Shown here: positions 17,535 through 26,833 of the stretch, in pieces
How the letters are laid out: the number at the start of each line of letters is the position of its first letter
Position numbering within the stretch: the stretch's first letter is position 1
Assembly (NCBI RefSeq): GCF_017874215.1
Contig: NZ_JAGGLB010000018.1
Coordinates: 124,001 to 188,000 of the forward strand
Direction of reading: 5' to 3'
Source of the DNA: Paenibacillus eucommiae
GTDB lineage: Bacteria > Bacillota > Bacilli > Paenibacillales > NBRC-103111
Length of the DNA stretch: 64,000 nt
Program-made: the position numbers and the translations under genes
The notes under the pieces: model-generated
Seen by the model: only the letters and a program-made list of their open reading frames with translations
Databases searched by the model: none
What the model was told of the DNA's origin: nothing

Positions 17535-18854
17535 CTACTGAATCTCTTGCTTTTTCCATTTCAGGCTCATAAAGAAAGTCACAACAGCAACCATAACTAC
17601 CAAAAGCAAGCTAACCCAGAATCCGGGTCTGCTCGCCGCTTCCATCCATGTCCCCGATACGGCTGCAGCCATTAAGGCCAAAGCAGCTGCTCCTTTGATC
17701 CACCCCCAAATAGACAGCTTGATGACCCTGTGGACAGAAATTAAAATAAAGGACCAGGTATAGAGAAGCACGAGTCCTGCAGCTGTGGCAATATGCTCAA
17801 ATATATGCTCGGGTACCCATAAAGCCAGCATAATCGAAGCTATTAAACCCAAGACGGTTAATCCCAAAACAGGATACGGCAGCTTTCGCTGTCCTTTCTT
17901 GGCGGCAAAGCTTGGTGGGGCGTCCCCATCCTCTGCGAGAGCAGTTAACATCACCGTGACTCCATACAGGGAAGCAACTAATGTAGAAAATCCCGCAAGA
18001 ATGAGTACACCGTTAAATATATGAACGAGTACATGCAAGCCCAGACTTGTTAAGCCTAATATAAACGGACTTCCTTCCTGCTGCAGCCGCTCAAGAGGTA
18101 CCAGAACAAGCAGCAGCCCAATCGATGCCACATAGAGGCAAGCTACAGATATGATCATCACCCTGCCAGACTTTTTAACATTCTTGGGCTCACGCAATCC
18201 AGCGGCCATTAAGCCCATGACTTCAATACCTGCAAACGCATAAAAAGCATAAATAAATCCCATCCACATCCCTTTAAAATCCGGTGAAAAAAAAGTAAAC
18301 AACTTTATGGAAGGCCCTGTTATGGCCGCATGCAGGTCAATCCAGCCAAGCCATATCGATAGGGCCAGGAAAATAAATAATACAATAGCAGATACTTTCA
18401 TTACAGCAAGGAAGTTTTCCGTTTGTTCCAAACCTTTTGCTCCCAAAATTAAGACGATTAGTCCAAGACCGGCATAGATGGCGGTTAAAATCCAAAGGGC
18501 AACTTGCGGAAACCAAAATTGTGTAAAAATGGAGAGCGCCATTAAGGAGCTTCCGGAAATCAGCATCTCTGAGGACCAGTAGATCCAGCCGCTGCTAAAG
18601 CCTGCCCATCGGCCATAAGCTTGCTTGGCATAGGTTCGAAACGAGCCCTTTTCTGGCTGTTCTGCGGTCATTCTGGCTAAAGCATCGAAAACAACGTATG
18701 TAGCCAAGGCAGCAAGGACTAGGAGAACAAGCACACTATAGGCACTTTTTTGTATAGCAATATTGGTTCCTAGAAAAAAGCCGTTGCCGATTGTGCATCC
18801 CATTCCGAGTAACGATAAATGCCACCATTGTAAATGTCCTCGCCGTTTTGGCAT
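17535..18854 (-). CDS. APC-family amino acid permease
   Basis: A 439-residue transporter with about 12 membrane spans. The first helix carries LGMGCTIGNGFFLGTN, matching the unwound G-x-G substrate-binding segment of the amino acid/polyamine/organocation family. Its 3' end is only 8 bases from the convergent YqcI/YcgG gene. GGGGTGA precedes ATG 18854. The substrate is likely an amino acid, not specified by the sequence. Confidence 0.88.
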   Translation of the reverse strand: MPKRRGHLQWWHLSLLGMGCTIGNGFFLGTNIAIQKSAYSVLVLLVLAALATYVVFDALARMTAEQPEKGSFRTYAKQAYGRWAGFSSGWIYWSSEMLISGSSLMALSIFTQFWFPQVALWILTAIYAGLGLIVLILGAKGLEQTENFLAVMKVSAIVLFIFLALSIWLGWIDLHAAITGPSIKLFTFFSPDFKGMWMGFIYAFYAFAGIEVMGLMAAGLREPKNVKKSGRVMIISVACLYVASIGLLLVLVPLERLQQEGSPFILGLTSLGLHVLVHIFNGVLILAGFSTLVASLYGVTVMLTALAEDGDAPPSFAAKKGQRKLPYPVLGLTVLGLIASIMLALWVPEHIFEHIATAAGLVLLYTWSFILISVHRVIKLSIWGWIKGAAALALMAAAVSGTWMEAASRPGFWVSLLLVVMVAVVTFFMSLKWKKQEIQ

Positions 18855-18931
18855 AAGTCACCCCTTGGTATTTCCTTAAAGGAAAACTAATTTTGCGAGC
18901 CTCTAATGGGCTGATTTCTTGAGCATAAAGC

Positions 18932-18964
18932 CAAAAAAACCTTCCAAATTTAATTTGAAAGGTT
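18932..18964 (-). terminator. Terminator of the spore coat gene
   Basis: Read on the minus strand, AACCTTTCAAATT and AATTTGGAAGGTT form a hairpin followed by TTTTTTGG. Confidence 0.8.
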
Positions 18965-18990
18965 CTTTGGCTGGAGTCAGAGCCTATTCA

Positions 18991-19707
18991 TTATACGAGG
19001 TAATTAGAAGGCGCATAGCTATTAAGCATCTGTACCATATCCTGCTGAGCAAGCTGAGGTACCTGGTAGTAATGTCTTTTATTTTGATAAAGGAAAAGCT
19101 CATAGCCCATTTCAATAAAGTTAGGCACACTATCTGCCATCATACGGCGCAGCACAGGGTTAGTAATTTCTAAAGAAGTCATTGCAAGCAGCGATCCAGT
19201 AGATTTAACTAGACCTAGCATATAAGCGGAAATGCCTGCGTCCTTAACTTCGTTTATCGAAGTCATTGGTTTCTTCGGAGACATCTTCTGCAAGCCATAG
19301 ACCACTTGGTTATTTTGATCCATTTTATAAGTTTGAGTAGGATGCGAAGGATCCATTCCGGTTGAGAAAGCTTCAACTGAAATGTTATACAGGTCCGTTA
19401 TAAAATGATGCTGCGTATGCAGAATACGCTTCAGCTCCTGGTCCTGAATCAAAGGTTCAAACAGTACATATTGATCCAACAAGCTAATAAAGCCAGCCAA
19501 AATCTCATGGGCATCAAACATTTCATGTCCACCATGATTCATGTTCTGCTGATTCATACCTGAATTCATGTTAGCATTCATTCCTTGATTCATGCCTGTT
19601 TGGATTGGACGCATCGCCTGATTCATGTTTGAATTCATGCTTGAATTCATGTTCGGATTCATGTTTGAATTCGGCGCCGAAGCTGGTTGAAAATATGAGT
19701 TATGCAT
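18991..19707 (-). CDS. CotF-like spore coat protein with Met/Asn repeats
   Basis: A 238-residue protein. Residues about 15-60 are a low-complexity stretch of NMN, SNMN and GMNQ units, which at the DNA level is a degenerate ATGAATTC-type repeat. The rest is helical (HEILAGFISLLDQYVLFEPL, ITDLYNISVEAF, DAGISAYMLGLVKSTGSLL) and resembles the CotF/ferritin-like coat family, with a Tyr/Gln-rich end. Such proteins sit in the coat of the endospore. The start at ATG 19707 is set by GGGAGGT 11 bases upstream. Confidence 0.8.
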   Translation of the reverse strand: MHNSYFQPASAPNSNMNPNMNSSMNSNMNQAMRPIQTGMNQGMNANMNSGMNQQNMNHGGHEMFDAHEILAGFISLLDQYVLFEPLIQDQELKRILHTQHHFITDLYNISVEAFSTGMDPSHPTQTYKMDQNNQVVYGLQKMSPKKPMTSINEVKDAGISAYMLGLVKSTGSLLAMTSLEITNPVLRRMMADSVPNFIEMGYELFLYQNKRHYYQVPQLAQQDMVQMLNSYAPSNYLV

Positions 19708-19864
19708 ACGTTCTAAATACCTCCCAAAAGTTTTACTTCCCATATATCATTGGTAATATCCACTGAAGTTATTCATGATTTACCCAAGTCTGGAATAAGT
19801 CCTTGCTGTGAAAGCCAAACTGTTTAGGAAAGCGAAAGCGGAAAGCTTAATGAGGAGTGAGTCA

Positions 19865-20473
19865 ATGAAACATCAGCTAACGCATCAGACCTTGCTGGTT
19901 CCAGCAAAAGAAGGCCGCGGCTTTTTGCTTGAAAAGGGGCAATTGATAAAAGTGATAGATGAGGAGGGTCAGCAGGTAGTTGACTTCGTTGCCTATCGGA
20001 CAAGCAACCTGAAAGAGCGGCTGGATCCAAGTGTTACTATGGATGCCCTGCGGTCCATGAACCTTAAGCCCAGTGATATTCTGTACTCCAACATGTATAC
20101 TCCCCTGCTCACTATCCTGGAGGATACTGTCGGCAAGCATGATCTCATCAATTCAGCCTGCCGTCCTGAAATGTATACATTTTTATATGATAAAACGAAT
20201 CATGCTAGCTGCTATCACAATTTAAATGCCGCGCTTGCCCCGTTCGGAATTCCGCAGCCTGATCAGCACTACACGTTTAATATTTTTATGAACACAATCG
20301 TCGATGAGCAAGGAAATATTGAGGTAAAAGCTCCTTTATCCAAGGCAGGCGATTATATCCTGATGAGGGCAGAGCTGGATCTCATAGTCGCTGTATCCGC
20401 ATGTCCCTGTGAGGAAAGTGATTGTAACGGTTACCACTGCTCACCTATTCGTGTCGAGATTCTCCCTAACTAG
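19865..20473 (+). CDS. DUF1989 (urea carboxylase-associated family) protein
   Basis: A 202-residue protein of the DUF1989 family, named for genes found beside urea carboxylase. It has D..GQQVVDF at about residues 32-39, MYTPLLTILEDTVGKHDL in the middle, HNLNAALAPFGI, and the C-terminal Cys pattern CPCEESDCNGYHC at about 177-189. GAGGAGTGAG precedes ATG 19865. No urea carboxylase gene or guanidine riboswitch is nearby, so the association does not hold here. Its biochemical role is not established. Confidence 0.82.
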   Translation: MKHQLTHQTLLVPAKEGRGFLLEKGQLIKVIDEEGQQVVDFVAYRTSNLKERLDPSVTMDALRSMNLKPSDILYSNMYTPLLTILEDTVGKHDLINSACRPEMYTFLYDKTNHASCYHNLNAALAPFGIPQPDQHYTFNIFMNTIVDEQGNIEVKAPLSKAGDYILMRAELDLIVAVSACPCEESDCNGYHCSPIRVEILPN

Positions 20474-20522
20474 CTTATATGTAATCAATTAAATAACAAT
20501 ATTATCGCTAATAATGCATCAA

Positions 20523-20555
20523 AACCGCCCAAAATCATCATCGGACGGTTTTTTT
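20523..20555 (+). terminator. Terminator of the DUF1989 gene
   Basis: AACCGCCC and GGACGGTT form a stem with one mismatch, followed by TTTTTTT. Confidence 0.7.
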
Positions 20556-20658
20556 CTGCAAAAACAATTAAATAATACACTATATACACTATGCATCCCT
20601 TTAATTATTGTGTATTATATATTTATATAGCATATCTTTTATAGGAGGGTTTGTTTTC

Positions 20659-21735
20659 ATGAAAATAGGAATCAACGGAACCGGAAGAATCGGCAGATTA
20701 TTGCTAAGAAGAGCATTCGATAACATTCACGGCCTGGATATTGCCGTCATTAATACAGTTAGTCCGGTGGAAACGTTGGTCCACTTGCTTCAATACGATA
20801 CCGTTCATGGCAAATGGAATGCTGTAATTGAAATCGAACAGGATCATATAATCATTAATGGTAAAAGAATTCGCATTACTTCCTCCCGCAATCCTGAACT
20901 CATTGGCTGGGATAAGTATGGCGTAGATATTGTAGTTGATGCTACAGGCAAGTTCAATGATCGTGTTGGCGCGAGCCGTCACCTGGAGTCAGGAGCTTCA
21001 CGTGTCATCATTACGGCACCAGGCAAGGAAATGGACCTCACGGTTGTCATGGGCGTAAATGAATCTGACTATGATCCCGAGAAACATTTTCTGCTTTCCA
21101 CAGCCTCCTGCACAACGAATTGTCTTGCTCCTGTCCTGCAAGTACTTGATCAAGCCTTTCAGGTGCAAAGCGGCTGGATGACTACGATCCATTCTTATAC
21201 AAATGACCAGCATCACCTGGATAATTCACATCCCGATTTACGGAGGGCCAGAGCTTGCACCCAATCCATAATTCCAACCTCCACAGGTGTACAAAAAGCG
21301 CTTAAAGACGTACTTCCACATCTGGCTCCAAAAATGCGCGGAACTTCACTCAGGGTTCCAACGCAGGACGTTTCCATCATCGATTTAACTGTACAGCTGG
21401 GACGCTCCGTCACTGTTGAAGAAGTGAAGGAAGCCTTTCTTCAGGCGATTGACGGATCTGATTCAATAGGCCGTTTTATCGATTGGAGCGACCAGCCACT
21501 CGTTTCCACCGATTACGTAGGCAACGATAAATCAGCGATTGTTGATGCTTTGTCCACGATTGTTATGGGCAATGAGCTAAAGCTCCTGGCTTGGTATGAC
21601 AATGAGTGGGGCTATGCCTGCCGCGTTATTGATTTTGTCAATTATTTAAAAAGCTGCGAGCTGTTAGCAATCCCAGACAGCAGAAGGCTCATTTTGGATG
21701 AAATGTACACAGCGTCTAAAACCATGGAGGTGTAA
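20659..21735 (+). CDS. gap: Glyceraldehyde-3-phosphate dehydrogenase, type I
   Basis: A 358-residue NAD(P)-dependent GAPDH that interconverts glyceraldehyde 3-phosphate and 1,3-bisphosphoglycerate. GINGTGRIGRL at residues 4-14 is the nucleotide-binding motif, Cys151 in ASCTTNCLAPV is the catalytic thiol, and TIHSYTND has the catalytic His about 27 residues later. The C-terminus has WYDNEWGY. ATG 20659 follows ATAGGAGGG; the frame extends further upstream without support. It is not beside pgk or tpi, so it may be a second, specialised GAPDH. It is followed 6 bases on by an SR1P-like gene. Confidence 0.95.
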   Translation: MKIGINGTGRIGRLLLRRAFDNIHGLDIAVINTVSPVETLVHLLQYDTVHGKWNAVIEIEQDHIIINGKRIRITSSRNPELIGWDKYGVDIVVDATGKFNDRVGASRHLESGASRVIITAPGKEMDLTVVMGVNESDYDPEKHFLLSTASCTTNCLAPVLQVLDQAFQVQSGWMTTIHSYTNDQHHLDNSHPDLRRARACTQSIIPTSTGVQKALKDVLPHLAPKMRGTSLRVPTQDVSIIDLTVQLGRSVTVEEVKEAFLQAIDGSDSIGRFIDWSDQPLVSTDYVGNDKSAIVDALSTIVMGNELKLLAWYDNEWGYACRVIDFVNYLKSCELLAIPDSRRLILDEMYTASKTMEV

Positions 21736-21741
21736 ATCAAA

Positions 21742-21924
21742 ATGGAATTGAAAAATGAAAGCACTGTAGAAAGCACTGTAATACCCGTCCAGCAGCAAGT
21801 AGAATTAGGCACGATCTTATGCCGGCACTGCAACGAAATCATCGGAACCCTGCCAACCCGCGGCGTCAAAAAAATGTACAGTGAGTGCAAAGATGGTGCT
21901 TGCTTGCTAACACCTAAGAATTGA
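21742..21924 (+). CDS. SR1P-like GapA-binding small protein
   Basis: A 60-residue protein. Residues 22-60 resemble SR1P, the 39-residue peptide of B. subtilis SR1 RNA that binds GapA: the pattern GTI.C..CNE.I, then Y..C....C, is shared (recalled from memory, not aligned by program). Cysteines 27, 30, 49 and 54 could bind a metal. It has an extra N-terminus of about 21 residues rich in Glu, Ser and Val. Its ribosome binding site GGAGGTG overlaps the end of gap, so the two genes are translationally linked. This placement supports a GAPDH partner role. A terminator follows. Confidence 0.75.
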   Translation: MELKNESTVESTVIPVQQQVELGTILCRHCNEIIGTLPTRGVKKMYSECKDGACLLTPKN

Positions 21925-21962
21925 TGAATGAATGAATTGATAACATTATACAAATAACAGCT

Positions 21963-22001
21963 AAATGTGAGTCTGCCGAGGTGGCAGGTTCACATTTTTT
22001 T
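21963..22001 (+). terminator. Terminator of the gap-SR1P operon
   Basis: AAATGTGA.TCTGCC pairs with GGCAG.TTCACATTT across a GAGGT loop, followed by a T run. Confidence 0.85.
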
Positions 22002-22030
22002 GTTTGGGACGACTTTTGGGGGTCCATTGC

Positions 22031-22062
22031 AAAAAAAAGGAACCCGGCCATTGGCCAGGTTC
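22031..22062 (-). terminator. Terminator of the tdh-kbl operon
   Basis: On the minus strand, GAACCTGGCC and GGCCGGGTTC form a hairpin followed by eight T. Confidence 0.85.
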
Positions 22063-22180
22063 AAAGGTGTTTATATTAAAAGGGGGTTATGACAGTATAT
22101 TACCCACCTATTGTTAAGGTTCTTTAACAGAAATATTTCATTTGTGTTACAAAATGTTAATCCCAAAAAGTTAAGCTATC

Positions 22181-23356
22181 CTACAGCAGTCCAAACTGTT
22201 TACCCGCAAGCTCCAGCCGATCCAGTGCGAAATCGAGGTCCTCGATCGTATGATTCGCCGTAATAATCAGCCTTACCCGGCCTTTATCCAGAGCAACCGT
22301 CGGATACACGATGCCTTGGGCAAAGATCCCTTCCTGCAAAAGGCGATCAGAAAATTGCATGGTCTTCTCAGGCGTTCCGACAATAATGGGAATAATCGGC
22401 GTTTCACTTTGTCCTGTATCGAAGCCAAGTGAACGCACTTTACCGCGGAAATATTCTGTATTGCTCCACAGACGCTCCATGCGATCTGAACTGCTTTGCA
22501 GCACCCGAATCGCTGCGAGACATGTCGCGGCAACAGCCGGAGGCTGGGAAGTGCTGAACAGAAACGGCCGTGCTTTATGGATCAGGAAATCCTTCAACAG
22601 CTGCGAACCAGCCATGTAGCCACCCACAGCCCCAATTGCTTTAGATAGTGTCCCGACTTGAATATGAACACGGCCGTGCAGGTTGAAGTGATCAGCAGAT
22701 CCTTTACCATTGCGGCCAAGGACGCCGCTTGCATGCGCATCGTCAACATACACAATGGCATCGTAACGCTCCGCAAGCTCAACAATTTCAGGCAGAGGCG
22801 CGATATCACCATCCATGCTGAATACGCCATCGGTGACAACAACTCTGGAACGGTAAGAGCCGCTTGCTTTGAGATGCTCTTCTAACTGGTCGAGATTTTT
22901 GTGAGCGAAGATCGCTCTGTTTGCCTTAGTCAGTCTAATCCCGTCAATGATGCTGGCATGATTTAATTCATCGCTGATGACAATATCCTCTTGTCCCAGC
23001 ATTGAACCTAGAATTCCTTGGTTTGTTGTAAAGCCTGACTGGAAAACAAGTGCCGCCTCCGTACCTTTAAACGCCGCCAGCTCCTGCTCAAGTACTTCAT
23101 GAATGCGCAGAGTTCCCGTTATCGTACGAACCGACCCGCTGCCCACTCCGTATTCTTCGATCGCTTCAATTGCTGCTTTTTTCATATCGGGATGATTCGT
23201 TAAACCCAAATAATTGTTGGAGGACAGCTGCAATATCCTTCTGCAACCGAGCTCCATCCACGTATCTGCCGCACTGTCCCAAACAGTTAGCGGACGATAG
23301 CGGCCTTCTTTTTTCAAAAGCTCCAGTTCGGTAAGAAGATGGTTAAGCTTATTCAT
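22181..23356 (-). CDS. kbl: Glycine C-acetyltransferase (2-amino-3-ketobutyrate CoA ligase)
   Basis: A 391-residue PLP enzyme of the alpha-oxoamine synthase family. It has SNNYLGL near residue 45, the PLP-contacting DDAHASGVLG at about 205-214, and the lysine of TLSKAIGAVGGY near 240. It splits 2-amino-3-ketobutyrate with CoA into glycine and acetyl-CoA, after threonine dehydrogenase. I start at ATG 23356, 9 bases from GAAAGGG. It lies 69 bases after tdh, so the pair forms the threonine-to-glycine pathway. Confidence 0.94.
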   Translation of the reverse strand: MNKLNHLLTELELLKKEGRYRPLTVWDSAADTWMELGCRRILQLSSNNYLGLTNHPDMKKAAIEAIEEYGVGSGSVRTITGTLRIHEVLEQELAAFKGTEAALVFQSGFTTNQGILGSMLGQEDIVISDELNHASIIDGIRLTKANRAIFAHKNLDQLEEHLKASGSYRSRVVVTDGVFSMDGDIAPLPEIVELAERYDAIVYVDDAHASGVLGRNGKGSADHFNLHGRVHIQVGTLSKAIGAVGGYMAGSQLLKDFLIHKARPFLFSTSQPPAVAATCLAAIRVLQSSSDRMERLWSNTEYFRGKVRSLGFDTGQSETPIIPIIVGTPEKTMQFSDRLLQEGIFAQGIVYPTVALDKGRVRLIITANHTIEDLDFALDRLELAGKQFGLL

Positions 23357-23425
23357 CACATACATCCCTTTCTACATTCGCCTCTTTGACTCCTATGTGA
23401 AACCTATCATACACTATAATGATTT

Positions 23426-24469
23426 CTATTCATGGTTGAAAACTATTTTGCCACATTGCCCCGTTTTCATTAGCTCAAACGCTTCTTCATAGCGGTCCAA
23501 AGTGAAGCGGTGCGTAACCAGACCATTTAAATTCAGCCGGCCAGTATCGAGGAGCCCTTTCATTTGATACCAAGTCTGATACATCCTCCTGCCTGTAATT
23601 CCTTCAATACGAATGCCTTTAAAAATAATCTGCTTAGCCAAATCAAGCGGAACATCTCCGTTAGGAATACCTAATAACGAAACCCGCGCCGCCTGGGCCG
23701 CCGCGTCAAAGCCATCCCGAATCGCGGCTGCATGCCCGGACATTTCGAGCACTACCTCCGCCCCTTCCCCATGCGTGTATGCTCTGATCGCTTCTACCAT
23801 TGGGGTCTCCTTGCTATTAATCGTACAATCCGCCCCCATGTCGCGGGCCATTTGCAAACGGAAAGGATTAATGTCAACAGCCATAATAGGACCCGCTCCG
23901 CATGCCTTGGCTACTGCTATAGCCATCAGTCCGATCGCGCCTGTGCCTATGACTGCAACGGATTTGCCAACTATGTCGCCTGAGAGAACAGTTTGTACGG
24001 CATTCCCCAGCGGATCCTGCAGACATGCAAGCTCGAATGACATGGCCGGATCATTGTGGATCACATTAGCAGCTTGAACGACTGCGAACTCGGCAAAGCA
24101 ACCTGGTGCTGAAATGCCAAAGCTGCGCGTATTCGGGCATACATGAGCTTGCCCTGTCCGGCATGATTTGCACATACCGCATACCATATGCCCCTCAGCC
24201 GATACGTGATCACCTACTATGACATTCGTAACCCGTTCTCCCACCGCTTCAACGATTCCCGAAAATTCATGGCCAAACACATTTGGTGTGACCACCGCAC
24301 TTTCCGCCCAGGCATCCCAGTTATAAATGTGCAAATCAGTGCCACAAATAGATGTATTCTTGATTCGCACCAATATTTCGTCAGGACCATAGGCCGGAAC
24401 CGCTACATGCTTCAGCACCGCTCCACTCGCCCGATTTTCCTTAACAAGGCCGATCATTGTCTGTTCCAT
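23426..24469 (-). CDS. tdh: L-threonine 3-dehydrogenase
   Basis: A 347-residue zinc-dependent medium-chain dehydrogenase that oxidises threonine to 2-amino-3-ketobutyrate with NAD. Catalytic zinc ligands include Cys42 in CGTDLH and His67/Glu68 in GHEFSG. Structural zinc cysteines lie in CGMCKSCRTGQAHVC at about 98-112. The Rossmann motif GTGAIGLMA is at about 175-183. It is the first gene of the tdh-kbl operon and is divergent from an XRE-cupin regulator. Confidence 0.93.
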   Translation of the reverse strand: MEQTMIGLVKENRASGAVLKHVAVPAYGPDEILVRIKNTSICGTDLHIYNWDAWAESAVVTPNVFGHEFSGIVEAVGERVTNVIVGDHVSAEGHMVCGMCKSCRTGQAHVCPNTRSFGISAPGCFAEFAVVQAANVIHNDPAMSFELACLQDPLGNAVQTVLSGDIVGKSVAVIGTGAIGLMAIAVAKACGAGPIMAVDINPFRLQMARDMGADCTINSKETPMVEAIRAYTHGEGAEVVLEMSGHAAAIRDGFDAAAQAARVSLLGIPNGDVPLDLAKQIIFKGIRIEGITGRRMYQTWYQMKGLLDTGRLNLNGLVTHRFTLDRYEEAFELMKTGQCGKIVFNHE

Positions 24470-24669
24470 ATTAGCACCTGCTCGCTTCTTTTCGTTTTAT
24501 TATATTATACATACGTATCATATAACGCACAATACCTTATTGAGCTTTCTTTTAAAAATATTTGTGTGTGAGCGGGTTAGACAAGTTTGGGTCTGGCATT
24601 TGTCTGCGCATACCCTTCATCGTATAATAGAATATAAAATCGAAATTAAGAACCAATCGGAGGGCAACA

Positions 24670-25248
24670 ATGCCAACAATGGAGTCAGAAGAACCGATTC
24701 ACAAAAAAATAGGAAAAAATCTGCTTGCCATCCGCAAAACCAGAGGCCTTTCCCTGGATCAGACTGCGGAACTGACTGGCGTCAGTAAAGCTATGATCGG
24801 CCAAATCGAGCGGGGAGATTCCAATCCAACCATCTCTATTCTTTGGAAAATCGTCAATGGATTAAGGATCTCATTTACATCTCTTATTGAAACGGATACC
24901 GCCAAGGTCCAAATCGTTAAGCTTGAAGATCTTACAGCCCTGCACGAAGCGGATGGTGCCTACCGTTCCTTTCCTTTTTTCCCTTATAATCAACAGAAGC
25001 ATTTTGAAATATACCTGGTAGAAATGGATGCCGGCTGCATTCACAGCTCTGAGGCTCATAACGAAGGAGTTGAGGAGTACATATTTGTGATTGAGGGGGA
25101 GCTGACGGTTCAGCTGGAGCAGGACTCTTACTCGGTCAAAGCAGGCAACGGGATCCACTTTACCGCGGATGAGCCGCATACATATTGCAACAGAACCGAT
25201 GTCTGTACGAAGTACTATGCATTAATTTACTACTTGGAGCAGGGATAG
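24670..25248 (+). CDS. XRE-family regulator with cupin sensor domain
   Basis: A 192-residue regulator: an HTH_3 domain at about residues 12-70 (IGKNLLAIRKTRGLSLDQTAELTGVSKAMIGQIE in short form) and a C-terminal cupin at about 110-185 (HNEGVEEYIFVIEGEL, then DEPHTY). CGGAGGG precedes the ATG. It is transcribed away from tdh-kbl with about 200 bases between, so it is the natural candidate to control threonine breakdown in response to a small ligand. That link is inference. A family A repeat starts 3 bases after its stop. Confidence 0.9.
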   Translation: MPTMESEEPIHKKIGKNLLAIRKTRGLSLDQTAELTGVSKAMIGQIERGDSNPTISILWKIVNGLRISFTSLIETDTAKVQIVKLEDLTALHEADGAYRSFPFFPYNQQKHFEIYLVEMDAGCIHSSEAHNEGVEEYIFVIEGELTVQLEQDSYSVKAGNGIHFTADEPHTYCNRTDVCTKYYALIYYLEQG

Positions 25249-25250
25249 TT

Positions 25251-25504
25251 AAGAAAAACGCCCTGCTTGGGCGTCCTTTGATGAGCGTGTTCATGGCGTT
25301 TGTGCATTACGGAGGGAATGGCTGTGGGCTCCAGCCGCTGTTAAAGATTTGTTCCTTGATTGTGATGGATGAGGAGGTGGGAACAAATCTTTAAAGGCGG
25401 ACGCTACCACTCTTCCACCCACAGCCATTCCCTCTTTAGCTACAATCGCACGAATCACACGAACACCAAGCTCAAACGGACTGCCAGCAAGGTTTTTTTC
25501 TCTT
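25251..25504. repeat. Family A long hairpin repeat, copy 3
   Basis: Outer arms are AAGAAAAACGCCCTGCTTGG and the approximate complement at about 25484-25504. Middle arms are GAGGGAATGGCTGTGGG and CCCACAGCCATTCCCTC, inner arms TTAAAGATTTGTTCC and GGAACAAATCTTTAA. It starts 3 bases after the stop of the XRE-cupin gene. Confidence 0.85.
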
Positions 25505-25576
25505 GGTTATAAGAGACTTCCTAGCGGGTGCAGGCGCTGGGGAGGAAAAGGGAGCGCAGCTGAGAAGGACCTGATG

Positions 25577-25603
25577 CTTTAACGATGAAAAACATCGTTA
25601 AAG
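25577..25603. repeat. Family B single hairpin, locus III
   Basis: GCTTTAACGATGAAAAACATCGTTAAAGC is a perfect palindromic stem with an AAAAA loop. Only one unit of the usual four is present, about 70 bases after the family A copy. Confidence 0.8.
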
Positions 25604-25749
25604 CAAGTCTGGAGATGTCTTCGATGTGGAACCTCGAGCGAAAAGTTACAATTCAGAAGTATTTGTTTCATTTCTGATAAAGAAAAGACCCAGGTCTCCT
25701 GACCAAGGTCTTTTTCTCAGTAATATCGATATGCAGATAACAATGTTGC

Positions 25750-25850
25750 ATAATTGTTTGCTTTTTGTTGTTTGCTTTTTGTTGTTTGCTCTTTGTTGTT
25801 TGCTTTTTGTTGTGTGCTCTTTGATCTTTGCTCTTTGTTCCTTAGCCCTA
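25750..25850. repeat. TTTGCTTTTTGTTG tandem repeat
   Basis: About six units of a 14 bp TTTG(C/T)T(T/C)TTTGTTG sequence lie just 3' of the ROK kinase gene. No coding role is seen. Confidence 0.75.
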
Positions 25851-26807
25851 TTTATTTAAGCGTCGATACGCAAAGCTAGCGCTGCCCACAAGTCCTGCAT
25901 CATCCGAGAGCTCGCTCAGCCGAATTTGCAACCTTTCCCAATAGGGTGCTATTAATCCAGCCTGCAGCTCCTCACGCATCGGCTTCAGCAGCCGCTCTCC
26001 AGCATGTGCCGCGCCTCCACCGATGACGATGACATCCGGGCTGATCAAGTGGATCGCACTGATAAGACCTCTGCCAAGCATTCGTCCCACGTAATTCATG
26101 ACCTCGACAGCAACAGAATCTCCCCGATCATAGGCCTCGGAAACAAGTGCAGAAGTAATGCCTTCCACACTTGGTGCAAGCTCCGAAAGTACGCTGGATG
26201 CCCCCTGCTGAATACGCTCCTTAGCTAAGCGGGCAATACCTGTTGCCGATGCCACGGTTTCCAAGCAGCCCTTCAGTCCACAGCCACAAGGGAACGATTC
26301 ACCGTCTACACGCAAGTGGCCGATTTCCCCAGCCATATATCCTCCGCCGTAAAATAATTGGCCGTCCTGTACGATGCTCCCTGCCATTCCCGTACCGAGC
26401 GTAATACCCAGAACATGGCGAAATCCCCGCCCTGCTCCTTTCAGCGCTTCTCCTAATGTAATCATTCGCACGTCATTGTCAATAAATACAGGAAGATGAA
26501 TTAAATCGCTTAGATCTTGAGCAACTGGCATATTGCGCCAATTCATATTGCCAGCAAAAATCGAAATGCCTTCATCGGGGTTAATCAAGCCCGGAATACC
26601 TGCACCTACAGCTGCAACATCCTCGGTTTTAATGCCTTCACCAACCAGCAAATCTTTTATCATTTCTGCAATACGATGAAGTACATTCTGATAGCCAAGA
26701 TGCCGCTCTGTTGGAATCTTCACCTGCTTCAATACCCCCAGATCGGTATTCAGCAAGCCGCAAACCACATTTGTTCCACCCAAATCTATGCCAATCAAAT
26801 ATTTCAT
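25848..26807 (-). CDS. ROK-family sugar kinase
   Basis: A 319-residue ROK kinase. The phosphate-binding motif DLGGTN is at about residues 7-12, the catalytic Asp is in FIDNDV near 106, and the zinc motif CGCGLKGCLE is at about 173-182. Family members phosphorylate glucose, N-acetylglucosamine, N-acetylgalactosamine or allose. GAGGTGATAGC precedes ATG 26807. It follows the tagatose-type operon but is separated from deoR by a 200-base tandem repeat. A role as an amino-sugar or galactose-type kinase is possible; plain glucokinase is equally consistent. Confidence 0.88.
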   Translation of the reverse strand: MKYLIGIDLGGTNVVCGLLNTDLGVLKQVKIPTERHLGYQNVLHRIAEMIKDLLVGEGIKTEDVAAVGAGIPGLINPDEGISIFAGNMNWRNMPVAQDLSDLIHLPVFIDNDVRMITLGEALKGAGRGFRHVLGITLGTGMAGSIVQDGQLFYGGGYMAGEIGHLRVDGESFPCGCGLKGCLETVASATGIARLAKERIQQGASSVLSELAPSVEGITSALVSEAYDRGDSVAVEVMNYVGRMLGRGLISAIHLISPDVIVIGGGAAHAGERLLKPMREELQAGLIAPYWERLQIRLSELSDDAGLVGSASFAYRRLNK

Positions 26808-26833
26808 GCTATCACCTCACCCGGGTCGACTCC

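Noticed and set aside
19744..19864. Guanidine (ykkC) riboswitch before the DUF1989 gene
   Set aside because: The conserved ykkC motifs are absent from this 120-base leader.
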